Assembly: GCA_963746955.1 (NCBI GenBank)
Contig: CAVVDR010000012.1
Coordinates: forward strand, 29,643 to 93,642
Reading direction: 5' to 3'
From: DASQBT01 sp963746955
Lineage (GTDB): Bacteria > Pseudomonadota > Gammaproteobacteria > Burkholderiales > Thiobacillaceae
DNA: 64,000 nt
Shown: positions 9,362 through 18,354 of the stretch, piece by piece
Numbering within the stretch: the stretch's first letter is position 1
Layout: each line of letters begins with the position of its first letter
The notes under the pieces: model-generated
Databases searched by the model: none
The model's input: only the letters and a program-made list of their open reading frames with translations
Told to the model about the DNA's origin: nothing
Translations under genes and position numbers: made by a program

Positions 9362-9943
9362 TCACTGTTCCCTGGTCGCCTCAACCTGGATTCTGAGCTT
9401 CACCTCGTCGCTGACGAAGGGAACGAGCCTGGTCATGCCATAGTCCGAGCGCTTGAAGCTGGTCTCGGCGTCAACGCCGCAGACATAGCGGGAAGTCGCT
9501 GGATCAATCCCGCACCGGTAGTGGGTGACGGTGAGGGTGACCGGCCGCGATACGCCCAGCATCGTGAACACCCCATCCACCGTCGCCAACTGATCGCCAT
9601 CGAATTTGAGTTCCGTGGAGTGGAAGCTGAGCGTCGGGTACTGCGCCACGTTCAGAAATCCCGCGCCGCGCAACACGTCGTCCAACGGCCTGACGCCCGT
9701 GTCGATCGAGTTGGCGTCAATGGTGATGTCCACGCTTCCGCGCTTCTTCTGCTGATCCATGACGACCGTGCCGGTGGTCTGGTTGAAGCGGCCGCGCTGC
9801 GTCGAGAAGCCCTGGTGGACCACCTCAAAGGTAGGGAAAGTGTGCGCCGGATCGATGCTGAAGAACGCTTCGTCAGCCCAGGCGGAAACGGCCTGGGCGG
9901 CCAGGATCAGCGCCAGGATGGGCCCGCGCCGGGTTGGCTTCAT
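9362..9943 (-). CDS. YceI-family periplasmic lipid-binding protein
   Basis: YceI proteins are secreted lipocalin-like barrels that bind isoprenoid or fatty lipids. The protein begins MKPTRRGPILALILAAQAVSA, a signal peptide with cleavage likely after AWA. The mature part shows family landmarks FSIDPAHTFPTFEVVHQGF, ANSIDTGVRPLDDVLRG and YPTLSFHSTELKFDGD. I chose the ATG at 9941-9943 because a GGGAG ribosome site precedes it; a longer reading to 10030 has no support. It ends with a short VEATREQ tail. The gene is single. Two Cys residues (CG-x13-CG) near residue 150 could form a periplasmic disulfide. Confidence 0.92.
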   Translation of the reverse strand: MKPTRRGPILALILAAQAVSAWADEAFFSIDPAHTFPTFEVVHQGFSTQRGRFNQTTGTVVMDQQKKRGSVDITIDANSIDTGVRPLDDVLRGAGFLNVAQYPTLSFHSTELKFDGDQLATVDGVFTMLGVSRPVTLTVTHYRCGIDPATSRYVCGVDAETSFKRSDYGMTRLVPFVSDEVKLRIQVEATREQ

Positions 9944-10178
9944 GGGAACTCCCGCCAGAATGGAATCCGCATCGTACTCCCAGTGGTTCAGAAGAAAAGG
10001 ATGCGATAACCGGCCAAGGCGAATTGACACGTCGCGGCAGCAAACCCACTATGGCAGGCCTGTACACCGTATTGAAAGTCTGCATTCATGAAGCATGCGT
10101 GTGACGGCTTTGCGTCCAGTGTCGGCAGCGGCCTGCTGCATTCCATGAATGCTGGCGCCCATCGAAGAGGAGCATGCC

Positions 10179-11174
10179 ATGCTTTACGATCTAGTTCTGG
10201 CCGGCGACATCGGCGGCACCAAGAGCGATCTCGCGTTCTTTCGTGGCTCGTCCGAGGCACCCGAGACCGTGGCAGAGCGTACCTACCAGAATCGCGATTT
10301 CGCAGGTCTTGGCGACGTCGTGAGGCAGTTCATTGGGGATACCGGCGTGAGTGTCTCGACTGCCTGCTTCGGGGTGGCAGGCGCAGTGCTGGCGGGGGAG
10401 AGCAATCTGCCCAACCTGGGCTGGCACTTGTCAGAACAGGAACTTGGTCGGGAACTGGGCCTGAATTCCGTGCGCCTAATCAACGACCTGGAGGCTAACG
10501 CGATCGGGCTGAGCACCTTGGCTCCCGAGCAGTGCTTCATCCTCAACGCTGGACAATTCCGTGACGATGGCAACCGGGCGTTGATTGCAGCCGGGACCGG
10601 CTTGGGGATGGCGATGCTGGTGGGCGAAAGCCAGAGCTTCCGTATCTCGGCCTCCGAGGGAGGCCATGTGGATTTCGCCCCATGCAGCGAAGAACAGGTC
10701 GCCTTGTGGCGCTTCCTCGCCGCGCGCTACGGCCGGGTCAGCGTGGAGCGGGTGGTGTCCGGGCCCGGCCTGGTGAACATCTATGAATTTCTCAAACGGG
10801 GCGGCATGGACGAGCCGGATTGGCTTGCCCGGCAACTCAATGAAATGCCGGACCAGGCTGCCGTCATTGCGCAGACTGGCTTGCGCGGCGAAGCGGCTAT
10901 CTGCATCAAGGCCCTGGACCTTTTTCTTTCCTGCTATGGTGCGGCGTCGGGCAATCTTGCGCTCATCGCCCTCGCCACCGGCGGGCTCTACATCGGGGGC
11001 GGTATCGCTCCCAAGTTGCTGAAAAGATTTCCCCAAAGTGATTTCATGGCGGCCTTCACGAACAAGGGTCGCTTCGCGGACTTTCTGGCGAAGGTGCCGG
11101 TCCGCATTATCCTGGAACCGCGGACTGCCTTGCGCGGCGCGGCCCGAGCCGCGCTGCAGCGCGGAGGTGGATAA
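10179..11174 (+). CDS. glk: Glucokinase
   Basis: This ATP-dependent glucokinase of the Glk family phosphorylates glucose to glucose-6-phosphate in the cytoplasm. The phosphate-1 motif GDIGGTKSDLAF lies at the N-terminus, NDLEANAIGL carries the catalytic Asp near residue 105, AAGTGLGMAML is the phosphate-2 region and SEGGHVDFAP the sugar-binding stretch. The ATG at 10179 follows a GAGGAG ribosome site by 6-7 bases; a reading from 10149 is possible but unlikely. The 331-residue length is normal. It stands alone with about 300 bases to the next gene. Confidence 0.93.
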   Translation: MLYDLVLAGDIGGTKSDLAFFRGSSEAPETVAERTYQNRDFAGLGDVVRQFIGDTGVSVSTACFGVAGAVLAGESNLPNLGWHLSEQELGRELGLNSVRLINDLEANAIGLSTLAPEQCFILNAGQFRDDGNRALIAAGTGLGMAMLVGESQSFRISASEGGHVDFAPCSEEQVALWRFLAARYGRVSVERVVSGPGLVNIYEFLKRGGMDEPDWLARQLNEMPDQAAVIAQTGLRGEAAICIKALDLFLSCYGAASGNLALIALATGGLYIGGGIAPKLLKRFPQSDFMAAFTNKGRFADFLAKVPVRIILEPRTALRGAARAALQRGGG

Positions 11175-11490
11175 GGCGCGACGGCGGATTGTTGGGAAGG
11201 AGTGTCAGGAGTTTGCGGACTCATCTCCGCTTCAGTCCCGGTTGTTGACTGCCGGGTGTTGTCGTCTGGGTCTGATTCCGGGCACTCCTTTACGAACGAA
11301 TGCGACTGATGTCAATGGCGGTTTCGGGGCGATAATGCCGAGCGCTCGGGCGTTTGGTTGATTGCATGAGATCCAGCGGCTCGTGGTCCGCTTATTTACG
11401 ACGCAAGCCTGACCGCCTGCACCGATCTTTCAACGCCGGCCAGGCACTCAATGTTGTGTCGCCGGCGACAAGATTCGAGGACAGAAACAC
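11175..11490. other. Intergenic stretch, nothing recognised
   Basis: These 316 bases between glk and the TVP38-like gene contain no convincing gene, RNA or terminator. Short open frames here lack ribosome sites and family resemblance. Confidence 0.5.
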
Positions 11491-12048
11491 GTGCATCGAT
11501 ATAAACGACTACTCGCGGTTGTCCTGTTTCTGGCGTTGTTGTTTGCCATATTCGATCTGTCCGGACTCAGGGATCACTTCAACCTCAAGTTTCTGCAGCA
11601 GATAATGCTGGAGAACAGGATCAGCGGACTCGTGATCTTCGTGCTGCTGTTTTCTCTGGGCAACCTGATCCAGATACCGGGCTGGATTTTCCTCGCCGCC
11701 GCCGTGCTGACCATGGGCCCAATCCTGGGAGGAATGGTCACCTATGTCGCGGCCTGCCTTTCCTGCGCTGCGACCTTCTTCACCATCAGACTGGTCGGCG
11801 GCGATGCCCTGCGACAACTGCACAGTGCTGTCGCCGCGCGCCTGCTTCGCCAGCTTGACGCCCGCCCAATCAGAATCGTCTTGCTCCTGAGAGTGATCTT
11901 TCAGACCGTACCCGCCCTCAACTACACGCTCGCCCTGTCAGGGGTGCGATTCCGGGCCTATCTGATCGGAACGCTGCTTGGCTTGCCGTTGCCTATTGCC
12001 TTGTATTGTCTGTTCTTCGATTACCTGGCCAAGACGCTGAAGGTCTAA
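11491..12048 (+). CDS. TVP38/TMEM64 (DedA-like, SNARE-associated) membrane protein
   Basis: A 185-residue integral inner-membrane protein of the VTT/TVP38 group, related to DedA scramblase-like proteins. It has about five hydrophobic segments. The family core is visible as NLIQIPGWIFLAAAVLTMGP (re-entrant loop) and, later, RIVLLLRVIFQTVPALNYTLALSGVRF, where an Arg and a Pro-Asn pattern mark the second re-entrant region. The GTG at 11491 is preceded by GAGGAC; the start is reasonable but not certain. Role in lipid or envelope homeostasis is inferred from the family. Confidence 0.85.
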   Translation: MHRYKRLLAVVLFLALLFAIFDLSGLRDHFNLKFLQQIMLENRISGLVIFVLLFSLGNLIQIPGWIFLAAAVLTMGPILGGMVTYVAACLSCAATFFTIRLVGGDALRQLHSAVAARLLRQLDARPIRIVLLLRVIFQTVPALNYTLALSGVRFRAYLIGTLLGLPLPIALYCLFFDYLAKTLKV

Positions 12049-12063
12049 TGGACATGAAGCGAT

Positions 12064-12747
12064 TCATCGGGCGCCAGGGGATAATGTGGAGGCCTCTGCC
12101 CCCTGCTTGTTTTCTCGCTGCGTTGCTTTGGCAAGAGCCGGTTCGAGCCGCAGCAAGTCTTGGTTCAGAAACCTCTCATCAGCCGAAAAGAGGTCGTATT
12201 GCCCGAGATCCGCAAGCGGTACCATGCGCAACTGGCGGATCTCTGGGGAGCGGGTCCCGCGCTGCGCAGAAGCCAAGTCCGCTCTCAGCGCCGCGAACCC
12301 CAGGCGAGGCGCGCACCGGAAGTAGAAATCCAGCCGGTAGGGTCCGGGTTCCTCGGCAACATAGGGAATGGCGTCAACCCGAAGCAGGCGAATCGCCGTA
12401 ACTTCGAGGCCCAATTCCTCCCAGACCTCGCGCCGCAGTGCGGACTCGAGAACATCGTCCGGTGAAGGCTGACTGCCTGGGCTTGCCGGATCACCTGGAA
12501 TCGAATCCAGGGCGCCGCCGGGAAGTCCCCAGGCCCCTTTGCGCCGATAGCTGTGCTCAACCAGCAGCACTTCCGGCGGCGAGACCTCCTCGTCAACCAT
12601 CACCGCCACCGCGCCCACTACCCAACTCCTGGCGAACTGGCCTTTCAGAAAGCCGGCCAGCCGGGGAGGGAAGTTCCGCCAGACGCCAAGGGCCAGTTGA
12701 TGGAGGGCAGGATGGCGTTCAATGTACCGTGCTAGCCAAACAAGCAT
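12064..12747 (-). CDS. Nudix hydrolase with insert in the Nudix box
   Basis: The protein hydrolyses nucleoside-diphosphate-linked compounds by family. The Nudix helix is clear as RREVWEELGL near residue 110, preceded by the GxGGG-type turn GAWGLPGGALDS. Between this Gly-rich strand and the helix lie some 14 extra residues (PGDPASPGSQPSP), and the Glu that usually opens the box is replaced by Asp. An N-terminal extension of about 40 residues (MLVWLARYIERHPALHQLAL) precedes the fold. Substrate cannot be predicted. It is convergent with the TVP38-like gene, with 15 bases between them. Confidence 0.85.
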   Translation of the reverse strand: MLVWLARYIERHPALHQLALGVWRNFPPRLAGFLKGQFARSWVVGAVAVMVDEEVSPPEVLLVEHSYRRKGAWGLPGGALDSIPGDPASPGSQPSPDDVLESALRREVWEELGLEVTAIRLLRVDAIPYVAEEPGPYRLDFYFRCAPRLGFAALRADLASAQRGTRSPEIRQLRMVPLADLGQYDLFSADERFLNQDLLRLEPALAKATQRENKQGAEASTLSPGAR

Positions 12748-12958
12748 CTCGCGTACCCCTTACTGAATGCCTTTCGCAGAAGATTCGACGACACTATGGC
12801 GTGTGCCATTTGCCGGTGCCAATCGAGCCGTTACTGTCGGTCAGGCCTCCGGCATCTAATGATCCAGGCCGGCCGTCACCGAAGGCCGGATGCCACGCCA
12901 AGCCGCTCGTGTTTGACAGCGCTCACGGTGTGCGGCCGAAATTCGGGCGTGCCAAGTG

Positions 12959-13168
12959 CTATCCAGCATAAGCCCGCTTCAGTTTATCGATGTCGAGCTT
13001 CTTCATTTTTAGCATGGCCTGCGTGGTCCGTTGCAATTTTGACGCATTCGGGCCAGCGATCAACTCGGGCAGGACACTGGAATCGGTCTGCTCTGAAATA
13101 CCGAATTTGTCCTTGAGCCAGCCACTCTGCTGTGCCTCTTCATCTTCCTGGGTACGGGTGCCCATCAA
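12959..13168 (-). pseudogene. C-terminal remnant of a PhnB-like VOC-family protein
   Basis: The 69-residue frame matches the end of PhnB-like vicinal-oxygen-chelate proteins (the '3-dmu-9_3-mt' type): SGWLKDKFGIS, then SVLPELIAGPNASK and QAMLKMKKLDIDKLKRAYAG. These proteins are normally about 150 residues; the first two thirds are absent and the upstream frame (to about 13250) is Arg/Gly/Pro-rich and unlike the family. I read this as a 5'-truncated remnant. Confidence 0.7.
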
Positions 13169-13255
13169 GTTCAGATGCCACGCTCCCTGGTCGAGTTGTC
13201 CAGACCCGGGATCATGGCGAGTCCTGTTCGGCCTTAATCCACCTCCGGGCCCGGA

Positions 13256-13900
13256 TTATCGGAGCGGGTATCGGTCAGGCGGCGGAGGCGGCGGATAGGA
13301 ACCCGGCGGGCGCACGTAACGATCGGCCGGCGGCACTGAGGCGGGCATGATGGAAACGGACAGCGGCAATTCCTGGCCCGGGTCATACGGCAGAACCGAC
13401 CTGAATTCGCGCCCCTGGTAACGAAAAACGACGTTATAGCCCGTGACCTGCGGAATCCAGTTATCGACGGTTCGGCAATGGCGTTCCTGGCGGGTGTCCT
13501 GGCGTGGATTTCCACCACCCTGGTTATCGACAGTGTCACCGACGATTGCACCGGTTGCGGCGCCGACCGCCGTGGCAATGCCCTTGCCGGTGCCATGGCC
13601 AACGGTGTGGCCGAGAATGCCGCCGGCAAGGCCCCCGATGACCGCCCCTGCATAACTGTGATCGCCAGGCTGATCCTGCACCGAGGTCACTTCCTCGGTC
13701 CAGCATTCCTGTCGGGGCGCGTTGACCTGTTGCGTGATGGGGGTAGTGGACACAACGTTGGCGACATCCGAATACGATAACGAGCCAGAGGGGCCATGAT
13801 CAACCCCGCGGGGGAAGTCCTGATCAAGTGGATAACGCCGCTCGGCATGGGCCCACCCGGCACTGGTCAACAGAACAAGCAGGAGAATTGCATTACGCAT
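13256..13900 (-). CDS. Exported glycine-zipper (2TM) protein
   Basis: The 214-residue protein begins with a signal peptide (MRNAILLLVLLTSAGWAHA). A glycine-zipper segment, AGAVIGGLAGGILGHTVGHG followed by GIATAVGAATGAIVGD at about residues 84-122, resembles Rickettsia 17-kDa antigen-type envelope proteins. After it come CRTVDNWIPQVTGYNVVFRYQG and VLPYDPG, a C-terminal domain often linked to this zipper, and a Pro-rich tail. ATG 13898-13900 is preferred over a start two codons upstream. It probably sits in the periplasm or outer membrane. Single gene. Confidence 0.85.
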   Translation of the reverse strand: MRNAILLLVLLTSAGWAHAERRYPLDQDFPRGVDHGPSGSLSYSDVANVVSTTPITQQVNAPRQECWTEEVTSVQDQPGDHSYAGAVIGGLAGGILGHTVGHGTGKGIATAVGAATGAIVGDTVDNQGGGNPRQDTRQERHCRTVDNWIPQVTGYNVVFRYQGREFRSVLPYDPGQELPLSVSIMPASVPPADRYVRPPGSYPPPPPPDRYPLR

Positions 13901-14158
13901 AAGCACCTCATCAAGTTAGATAATAGCGGCAGGCATTGCCTGACCAGTAAGTCTGGACAAGTGTAACGAAAGACAGTTCAGGCCATATGGACATCGGTTA
14001 TTCCCCTAATGTTCCGCGTGTGCGAGCGCGCGGACGCAACGCTCTGCCGAGGCAGATTTTCTTTGCGTAGTGGCGCTGGATTTCGTATCGTGTATTGAAC
14101 GCGATAGCAGCGGCCTGCGCGCCGGCGAGGCCCGACCTAAACAACCAAGTGCCAAGCC

Positions 14159-14599
14159 ATGCCCAGAAGTATCGACACCGCAATCGAAATTGCCGCCAGT
14201 CCGCAGCAGGTGTGGGACACACTCGCGGAATTTTCCCGATACCCTGAATGGAACCGCTTTCTGCTGGAGGTCGAGGGCAGGCTGGCGGTCGGCGCGCAGA
14301 TCAGGTTCCGCTTCGAACTGCCGCGCGGCTTCCGCATGAATGCGACCGCAACTGTGCTCAAGGTCGCGCCATCGCGCGAATGGCGCTGGACCGGCCGTCT
14401 CCTGTCGCCTTGGCTGTTTCGCGCCGAGCATTACTTCATCATCGAGCGCCTGGCAACGGACCGGATTACCTTCCGCCATGGTGAGATATTCAGCGGGCTG
14501 CTGATGCCGCTTGCCTGGCTGATTCTTCGGGGCCAGGGGCCGCCGGTGTATGAACAGATGAATGCGGACCTGAAGCGGCGATGCGAAGAGAGAATATAG
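14159..14599 (+). CDS. SRPBCC (START/Bet v1-like) domain protein
   Basis: A 146-residue single-domain protein of the SRPBCC superfamily, which binds hydrophobic ligands in a helix-grip fold. The opening pattern IDTAIEIAASPQQVWDTLAEFSRYPEWNRF is diagnostic, and WRWTGRLLSPWLFRAEHYFIIE marks the central strands. It is about 145 bases ahead of the GMC oxidoreductase on the same strand, so co-expression is possible but not shown. Ligand unknown. Confidence 0.85.
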   Translation: MPRSIDTAIEIAASPQQVWDTLAEFSRYPEWNRFLLEVEGRLAVGAQIRFRFELPRGFRMNATATVLKVAPSREWRWTGRLLSPWLFRAEHYFIIERLATDRITFRHGEIFSGLLMPLAWLILRGQGPPVYEQMNADLKRRCEERI

Positions 14600-14743
14600 G
14601 ATGCAGAAAACAACACGGATTGCGTCCGATGCCTGATCCAGTGACTTGATCAACTCGCGATTTGTAACGCCCATTGAACTATTCCGCTGCGCTTTTCCAG
14701 CCGGCGGATCTTGAGCCGTTCATCATCCTCCAAGGAGGCTGCC

Positions 14744-16423
14744 ATGCCCAGACTCGCTTCCCCGATCGAGAGGCTGAAGGAGCACTACGACGTGCTCGTG
14801 ATCGGCTCCGGATATGGTGGCGCCATTGCGGCATCGCGCCTTGCCCGCGCTGGCAGACGGGTATGCGTGATCGAACGCGGGCGCGAGGTCCAGCCCGGCG
14901 AGTATCCGCGCACCGAGCTGGAACTGCTGGATGAGGTGCAGATGGACGCGCCCGTCAAGCATTTTGGCTCCCCCACCGCTCTATTTGACGTGCGCTTCAA
15001 CAAGGACATTAACGCCGTGGTTGGCTGTGGGCTGGGCGGCACGTCTCTGATCAACGCGGCTATCGCCCTGCGTCCCGATCCGCGGCTGTTCGCCGATCTG
15101 CGCTGGCCGGCGGAAATCCGCAATGCGTCGCTCGATCCCTGGTTCGCGCGCGCCGAGGCGATGCTCCGCCCTGCCGTGTATCCCGACAGCTATCCGCGCT
15201 TGCACAAGACTGCGGCCCTCGTGCAGGCGGCCGCGCACCTGAACGAGCCGTGCATGCCCGTTCCGCTGGCGATCACTTTCGAGGAACCCGCCGGTGGCGT
15301 CAATTATGCCGGGACCACGCAGGGTCCATGTGTGGGGTGCGGCGACTGCGTTACCGGCTGTAACTATGCCGCCAAGAACACTGTGCTCATGAACTACCTG
15401 CCGGATGCGGTGAACCACGGCGCCGAAATCTTCACCGGCGTGCGCGCCCGCCGCATTGAACGCGAAGATGGATGCTGGTTAGTGCACGTCGCCCGCACGG
15501 ACGAAGCCGACACGGAATTGCAGATCACACTGCGGGCCGATGTCGTCATCCTCGCCGCGGGCACGCTTGGCAGCACCGAGATCCTGCTGCGTTCGCGGGG
15601 CTACGGTCTGGCGCTTTCCACCGCCCTGGGCAGTCGCTTTTCCGGCAACGGCGACACCCTTGGCTTCGCCTATAACTCGGACCTCGCCATCAACGGCATC
15701 GGGATGGGCGTGCATCCGACCGGGGACATCGAGGCGGTCGGTCCCTGCTCGACGGCAATGATAGACGGCCGGGGCCAGACCGATCCCGAGCTCGGGGCGA
15801 TCATGGAGGATGGTGCGATCCCCGGTGCCATGGCGACCCTGCTCCCGGCGATTCTGGCGGCCAGCGCGGAACTCACCGGCATCGACACCGATGCCGGCCT
15901 GCGCGACCGCATCGAGGAGCTGGCGCGCGCCGTCAAGAGCAAGCTCCTCGGCGCCTACAGTGGCGCGACCCGGAATACCCTGTTCATGCTCGTTGTCGGG
16001 CACGACGAGGCCGCAGGGCAGATCGTTCTCGAAGACGATCGGGCACGCATCCATTGGCCCGGCGTGGGGCAGCAGCCGCACTTCGCGCGCGCATCCGAGC
16101 TGATGCGTCGCGCCACCGAAGCGCTAGGTGGTACCTACATCCCGAATCCGGTCTGGAACGAGCTCACCGACCACAACCTGGTTACCGGCCATCTGCTGGG
16201 CGGCTGTCCCATGGCCGAGGACGCCGGTGCGGGGGTGGTCAATCACAAGGGCCAGGTATTCAGCGGCATCGGTACGGCGGTGCATCCTGGCCTCTACATC
16301 ATGGACGGCGCCGTGATTCCCCGCTCGCTTGGCGCCAACCCGCTGCTTACCATCAGCGCCCTCGCCGAGCGCTGCTGCGAGCACTTGGCGCGGGACTATG
16401 GCTGGACCATCCAATATGGATAG
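14744..16423 (+). CDS. GMC-type FAD oxidoreductase with CxxCxxCxxxC motif
   Basis: A 559-residue flavoprotein of the cholesterol-oxidase-like branch of the GMC family. The FAD-binding motif is VIGSGYGGAIAASRLARAG at residues 19-37, VIERG ends strand 2, GCGLGGTSLINAA is the second flavin contact, and the C-terminal HLLGGCPMAED, VHPGLYIMDGAVIPRSLGANP gives the active-site and FAD-binding end. At about residues 196-206 lies CVGCGDCVTGC, spaced CxxCxxCxxxC as in a 4Fe-4S ferredoxin motif. I chose ATG 14744, which follows AAGGAGG. Substrate (sterol, alcohol or other) is unknown. Confidence 0.9.
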   Translation: MPRLASPIERLKEHYDVLVIGSGYGGAIAASRLARAGRRVCVIERGREVQPGEYPRTELELLDEVQMDAPVKHFGSPTALFDVRFNKDINAVVGCGLGGTSLINAAIALRPDPRLFADLRWPAEIRNASLDPWFARAEAMLRPAVYPDSYPRLHKTAALVQAAAHLNEPCMPVPLAITFEEPAGGVNYAGTTQGPCVGCGDCVTGCNYAAKNTVLMNYLPDAVNHGAEIFTGVRARRIEREDGCWLVHVARTDEADTELQITLRADVVILAAGTLGSTEILLRSRGYGLALSTALGSRFSGNGDTLGFAYNSDLAINGIGMGVHPTGDIEAVGPCSTAMIDGRGQTDPELGAIMEDGAIPGAMATLLPAILAASAELTGIDTDAGLRDRIEELARAVKSKLLGAYSGATRNTLFMLVVGHDEAAGQIVLEDDRARIHWPGVGQQPHFARASELMRRATEALGGTYIPNPVWNELTDHNLVTGHLLGGCPMAEDAGAGVVNHKGQVFSGIGTAVHPGLYIMDGAVIPRSLGANPLLTISALAERCCEHLARDYGWTIQYG

Positions 16424-16924
16424 CAGCGCAGACAGTAACGTCTCATCTGGACAGCATGGCGGGAATGTTCCGGCACGACTGGCACTTCGGAGACGGTAGC
16501 ACTTTCAAGCGGGATTGCGTCGCACTTCGCCAATAACCAGATGCTCGATGTGGTCAGCAGCCTGACAGTAACGGGTGACAGTCCATGAGCAGCGTAGTGA
16601 ATGGGTTGCATGCAGAGGGAAGAGGTTGTGCTTACCCATGGACACGAGCACTTTCATTAACGTGCAAATCAACTGCACGGGGTAGCAGAAAAATTGTGGG
16701 CCGAGGCGTTGAAGGAGCGTCCATCCTGGACCGCCCCAAACTAGAATGGCGTAACATTCTGAATGTGCAAAAAAACAACCGATAAAGCAGAAAGGCGACC
16801 AATCTTGAATACGGCTAGCTTGACAGCAAATTTATGATATAGAATTGCACAAGCTGTTTAGCCTTTATTCGTTTAATCTTGTTATTCTTCGGCTTTAGTC
16901 TTTATTGTGACGGGAGATCGAAAT
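16424..16924. other. 500-base leader region before the polysaccharide locus
   Basis: No gene is supported here. The last 120 bases are AT-rich and contain TTGACA at 16820-16825 with TAGAAT 14 bases downstream, a plausible but short-spaced sigma-70 promoter for the small YjbE-like gene. A CAAGCTGTTT motif at about 16849 recurs near 17246. Confidence 0.4.
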
Positions 16925-17158
16925 ATGAAAGTGTCCAAGCTCATTTCTTCGTTGGCTTTGGTGACGATGTTATCGAGTTCTGCATTTGCGGCAGAAGGCG
17001 ATACTGGTAGCGCAGCTCAAGGCGCCGGTAGTGATGCAGCGAACGCTGCCGTAGGGGGCGTAACCACAGCCGAGGTTGTTACGGGTTTGGTGATCGTTGG
17101 CGTGATTGCTGCGGTCGCATCAGGCAACGGCTCGTCCGGAACAACTGGAACCCATTAG
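16925..17158 (+). CDS. YjbE-like small secreted protein
   Basis: A 77-residue protein with a signal peptide (MKVSKLISSLALVTMLSSSAFA) and a mature part rich in Gly, Ala, Ser and Thr containing one hydrophobic stretch (VVTGLVIVGVIAAVASG). Its size, composition and position directly before YjbF- and YjbH-like genes match YjbE of the enterobacterial yjbEFGH exopolysaccharide operon. ATG 16925 follows CGGGAG; a start at 16907 is less likely. It is followed by a strong terminator, so it may be transcribed alone and in excess. Its exact role is unknown. Confidence 0.75.
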   Translation: MKVSKLISSLALVTMLSSSAFAAEGDTGSAAQGAGSDAANAAVGGVTTAEVVTGLVIVGVIAAVASGNGSSGTTGTH

Positions 17159-17180
17159 AATCATCTGGTCATAACTGAAT

Positions 17181-17205
17181 AAGCCCTGGCAACAGGGCTT
17201 TTTTA
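17181..17205 (+). terminator. Rho-independent terminator after the YjbE-like gene
   Basis: An 8-bp perfect stem AAGCCCTG / CAGGGCTT with a GCAA tetraloop is followed by a run of T. It lies 22 bases after the stop codon of the small gene. Confidence 0.9.
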
Positions 17206-17664
17206 TTTCCTATGTCTCCGGTCTTCAGGCCGGGAAACAAAAAGTGCAAGCTGTTTGCGGTTTGAGCGTTTCAGCGACAACGTTCGCAAAACCAGAGCGA
17301 TCTTCCTCGATATAATTCCCCGGTGAAGTTTCTCCGCACCTACCTCTGTCGGTTCTATCCCGCTCGGGAACCGGAACCGAAGCCGGCATGCGCCTTCGGT
17401 AGCGTCCCAGGCCTCTACAAGCAGTATCTCAGCGAATCATTCAATGCGATGCACCTCGAGCGCAAGGACCTCTATCGCAAGGACTTCGCCTCAGGATTCC
17501 CCAACTATATTGGCATGCACCGATGGATATCCGGGAAGAGTATGAGGCGCGGCCTCTGGCGGTGCAACGGCAATCGCTCGTCTGCGAGCCATGTCGCGTT
17601 GAAATGGGAATGGCTGATCGTGGGGTCCGCGCAACTGGGTAATGCAGCCCGGGAACGCGCTCAT
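17206..17664. other. Intergenic stretch upstream of the YjbF-like gene
   Basis: An open frame from 17323 runs through this stretch into the lipoprotein gene, but its product has no family resemblance and buries the lipoprotein signal 140 residues in. I therefore regard the stretch as non-coding leader. A hexamer GATATAATTC near 17308-17317 could be a -10 element for the yjbF-like operon. Confidence 0.4.
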
Positions 17665-18354
17665 TTGTCGACTTCAGGCGGCGCCCGTCAGTGCGAGGCA
17701 AGAGGGGATGTCAGGATCCGCGCCGTAGGTGTCATGCTGTTGTCGATCGTTTTGGCAGCGTGCGAAACATCGCCGACCTTGCAGTCGGTGACGGACATTG
17801 GGAAATATTTCTCCCCTTGGTCATTGACGACCCCTGCCGCGCCGGTCCTGAATCCTGCTTACCGATACCTGAGAATTCAGACCGGAAAGCGAGTTGCGTA
17901 TTTCGCGCTTGGTTATGTCGATACTGCCCCGGAAGGCAAGGTCGAAGTGTGGTACAGCGGCGGCAAGGAAGTGCTCAGGCTGCTGGACGGCCGCCTCGTG
18001 GGCATGGTTGGGACGACGACGGAGTGGCTGTCAGTCAAGTTGATCTCGCCGCCCGCCTGGGGAGATAAGCTCGACGGTATGGAATACGAGAGACGGCTGG
18101 ATATCAGCCCTGGGTACCGTTACGGGGTGAGGGAGCGTTTGCGCCTTAAGCGGCTCCCGCCGCCGAGAGATACCAGGTTGGTGCACCTGAAACCTCAGGA
18201 TCTTCTCTGGTATAGGGAAGTGCCGGTGGGTCCGTCGGCCATTCCTTCCGCGCTTTATGGCTTGATGAAAGACGGCGATGTCTGGCGGGTGGCCTACTCT
18301 GAGGTCTGTCTCGATACCAATCTGTGCTTTAGCTGGCAGCGTTGGAAGCCGTGA
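17665..18354 (+). CDS. YjbF/GfcB-like polysaccharide lipoprotein
   Basis: The protein is a lipoprotein of the YjbF/GfcB type, which accompanies exopolysaccharide and group 4 capsule secretion. The lipobox is LLSIVLAAC, followed by a mature domain with YRYLRIQTGKRVAYFALGYV, WYSGGKEVLRLLDGRLVG, and a last strand LCFSWQRWKP. The start is unclear: the in-frame ATG at 17734 leaves almost no signal n-region, while TTG 17665 gives an Arg-containing one (DVRIRAVGV), so I use the latter. It overlaps the next gene by 13 bases, showing an operon. Probably anchored in the outer membrane. Confidence 0.75.
   Translation: MSTSGGARQCEARGDVRIRAVGVMLLSIVLAACETSPTLQSVTDIGKYFSPWSLTTPAAPVLNPAYRYLRIQTGKRVAYFALGYVDTAPEGKVEVWYSGGKEVLRLLDGRLVGMVGTTTEWLSVKLISPPAWGDKLDGMEYERRLDISPGYRYGVRERLRLKRLPPPRDTRLVHLKPQDLLWYREVPVGPSAIPSALYGLMKDGDVWRVAYSEVCLDTNLCFSWQRWKP

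Noticed and set aside
17323..17664. N-terminal extension of the YjbF-like protein
   Set aside because: It would bury the lipobox more than 140 residues in and resembles nothing known.
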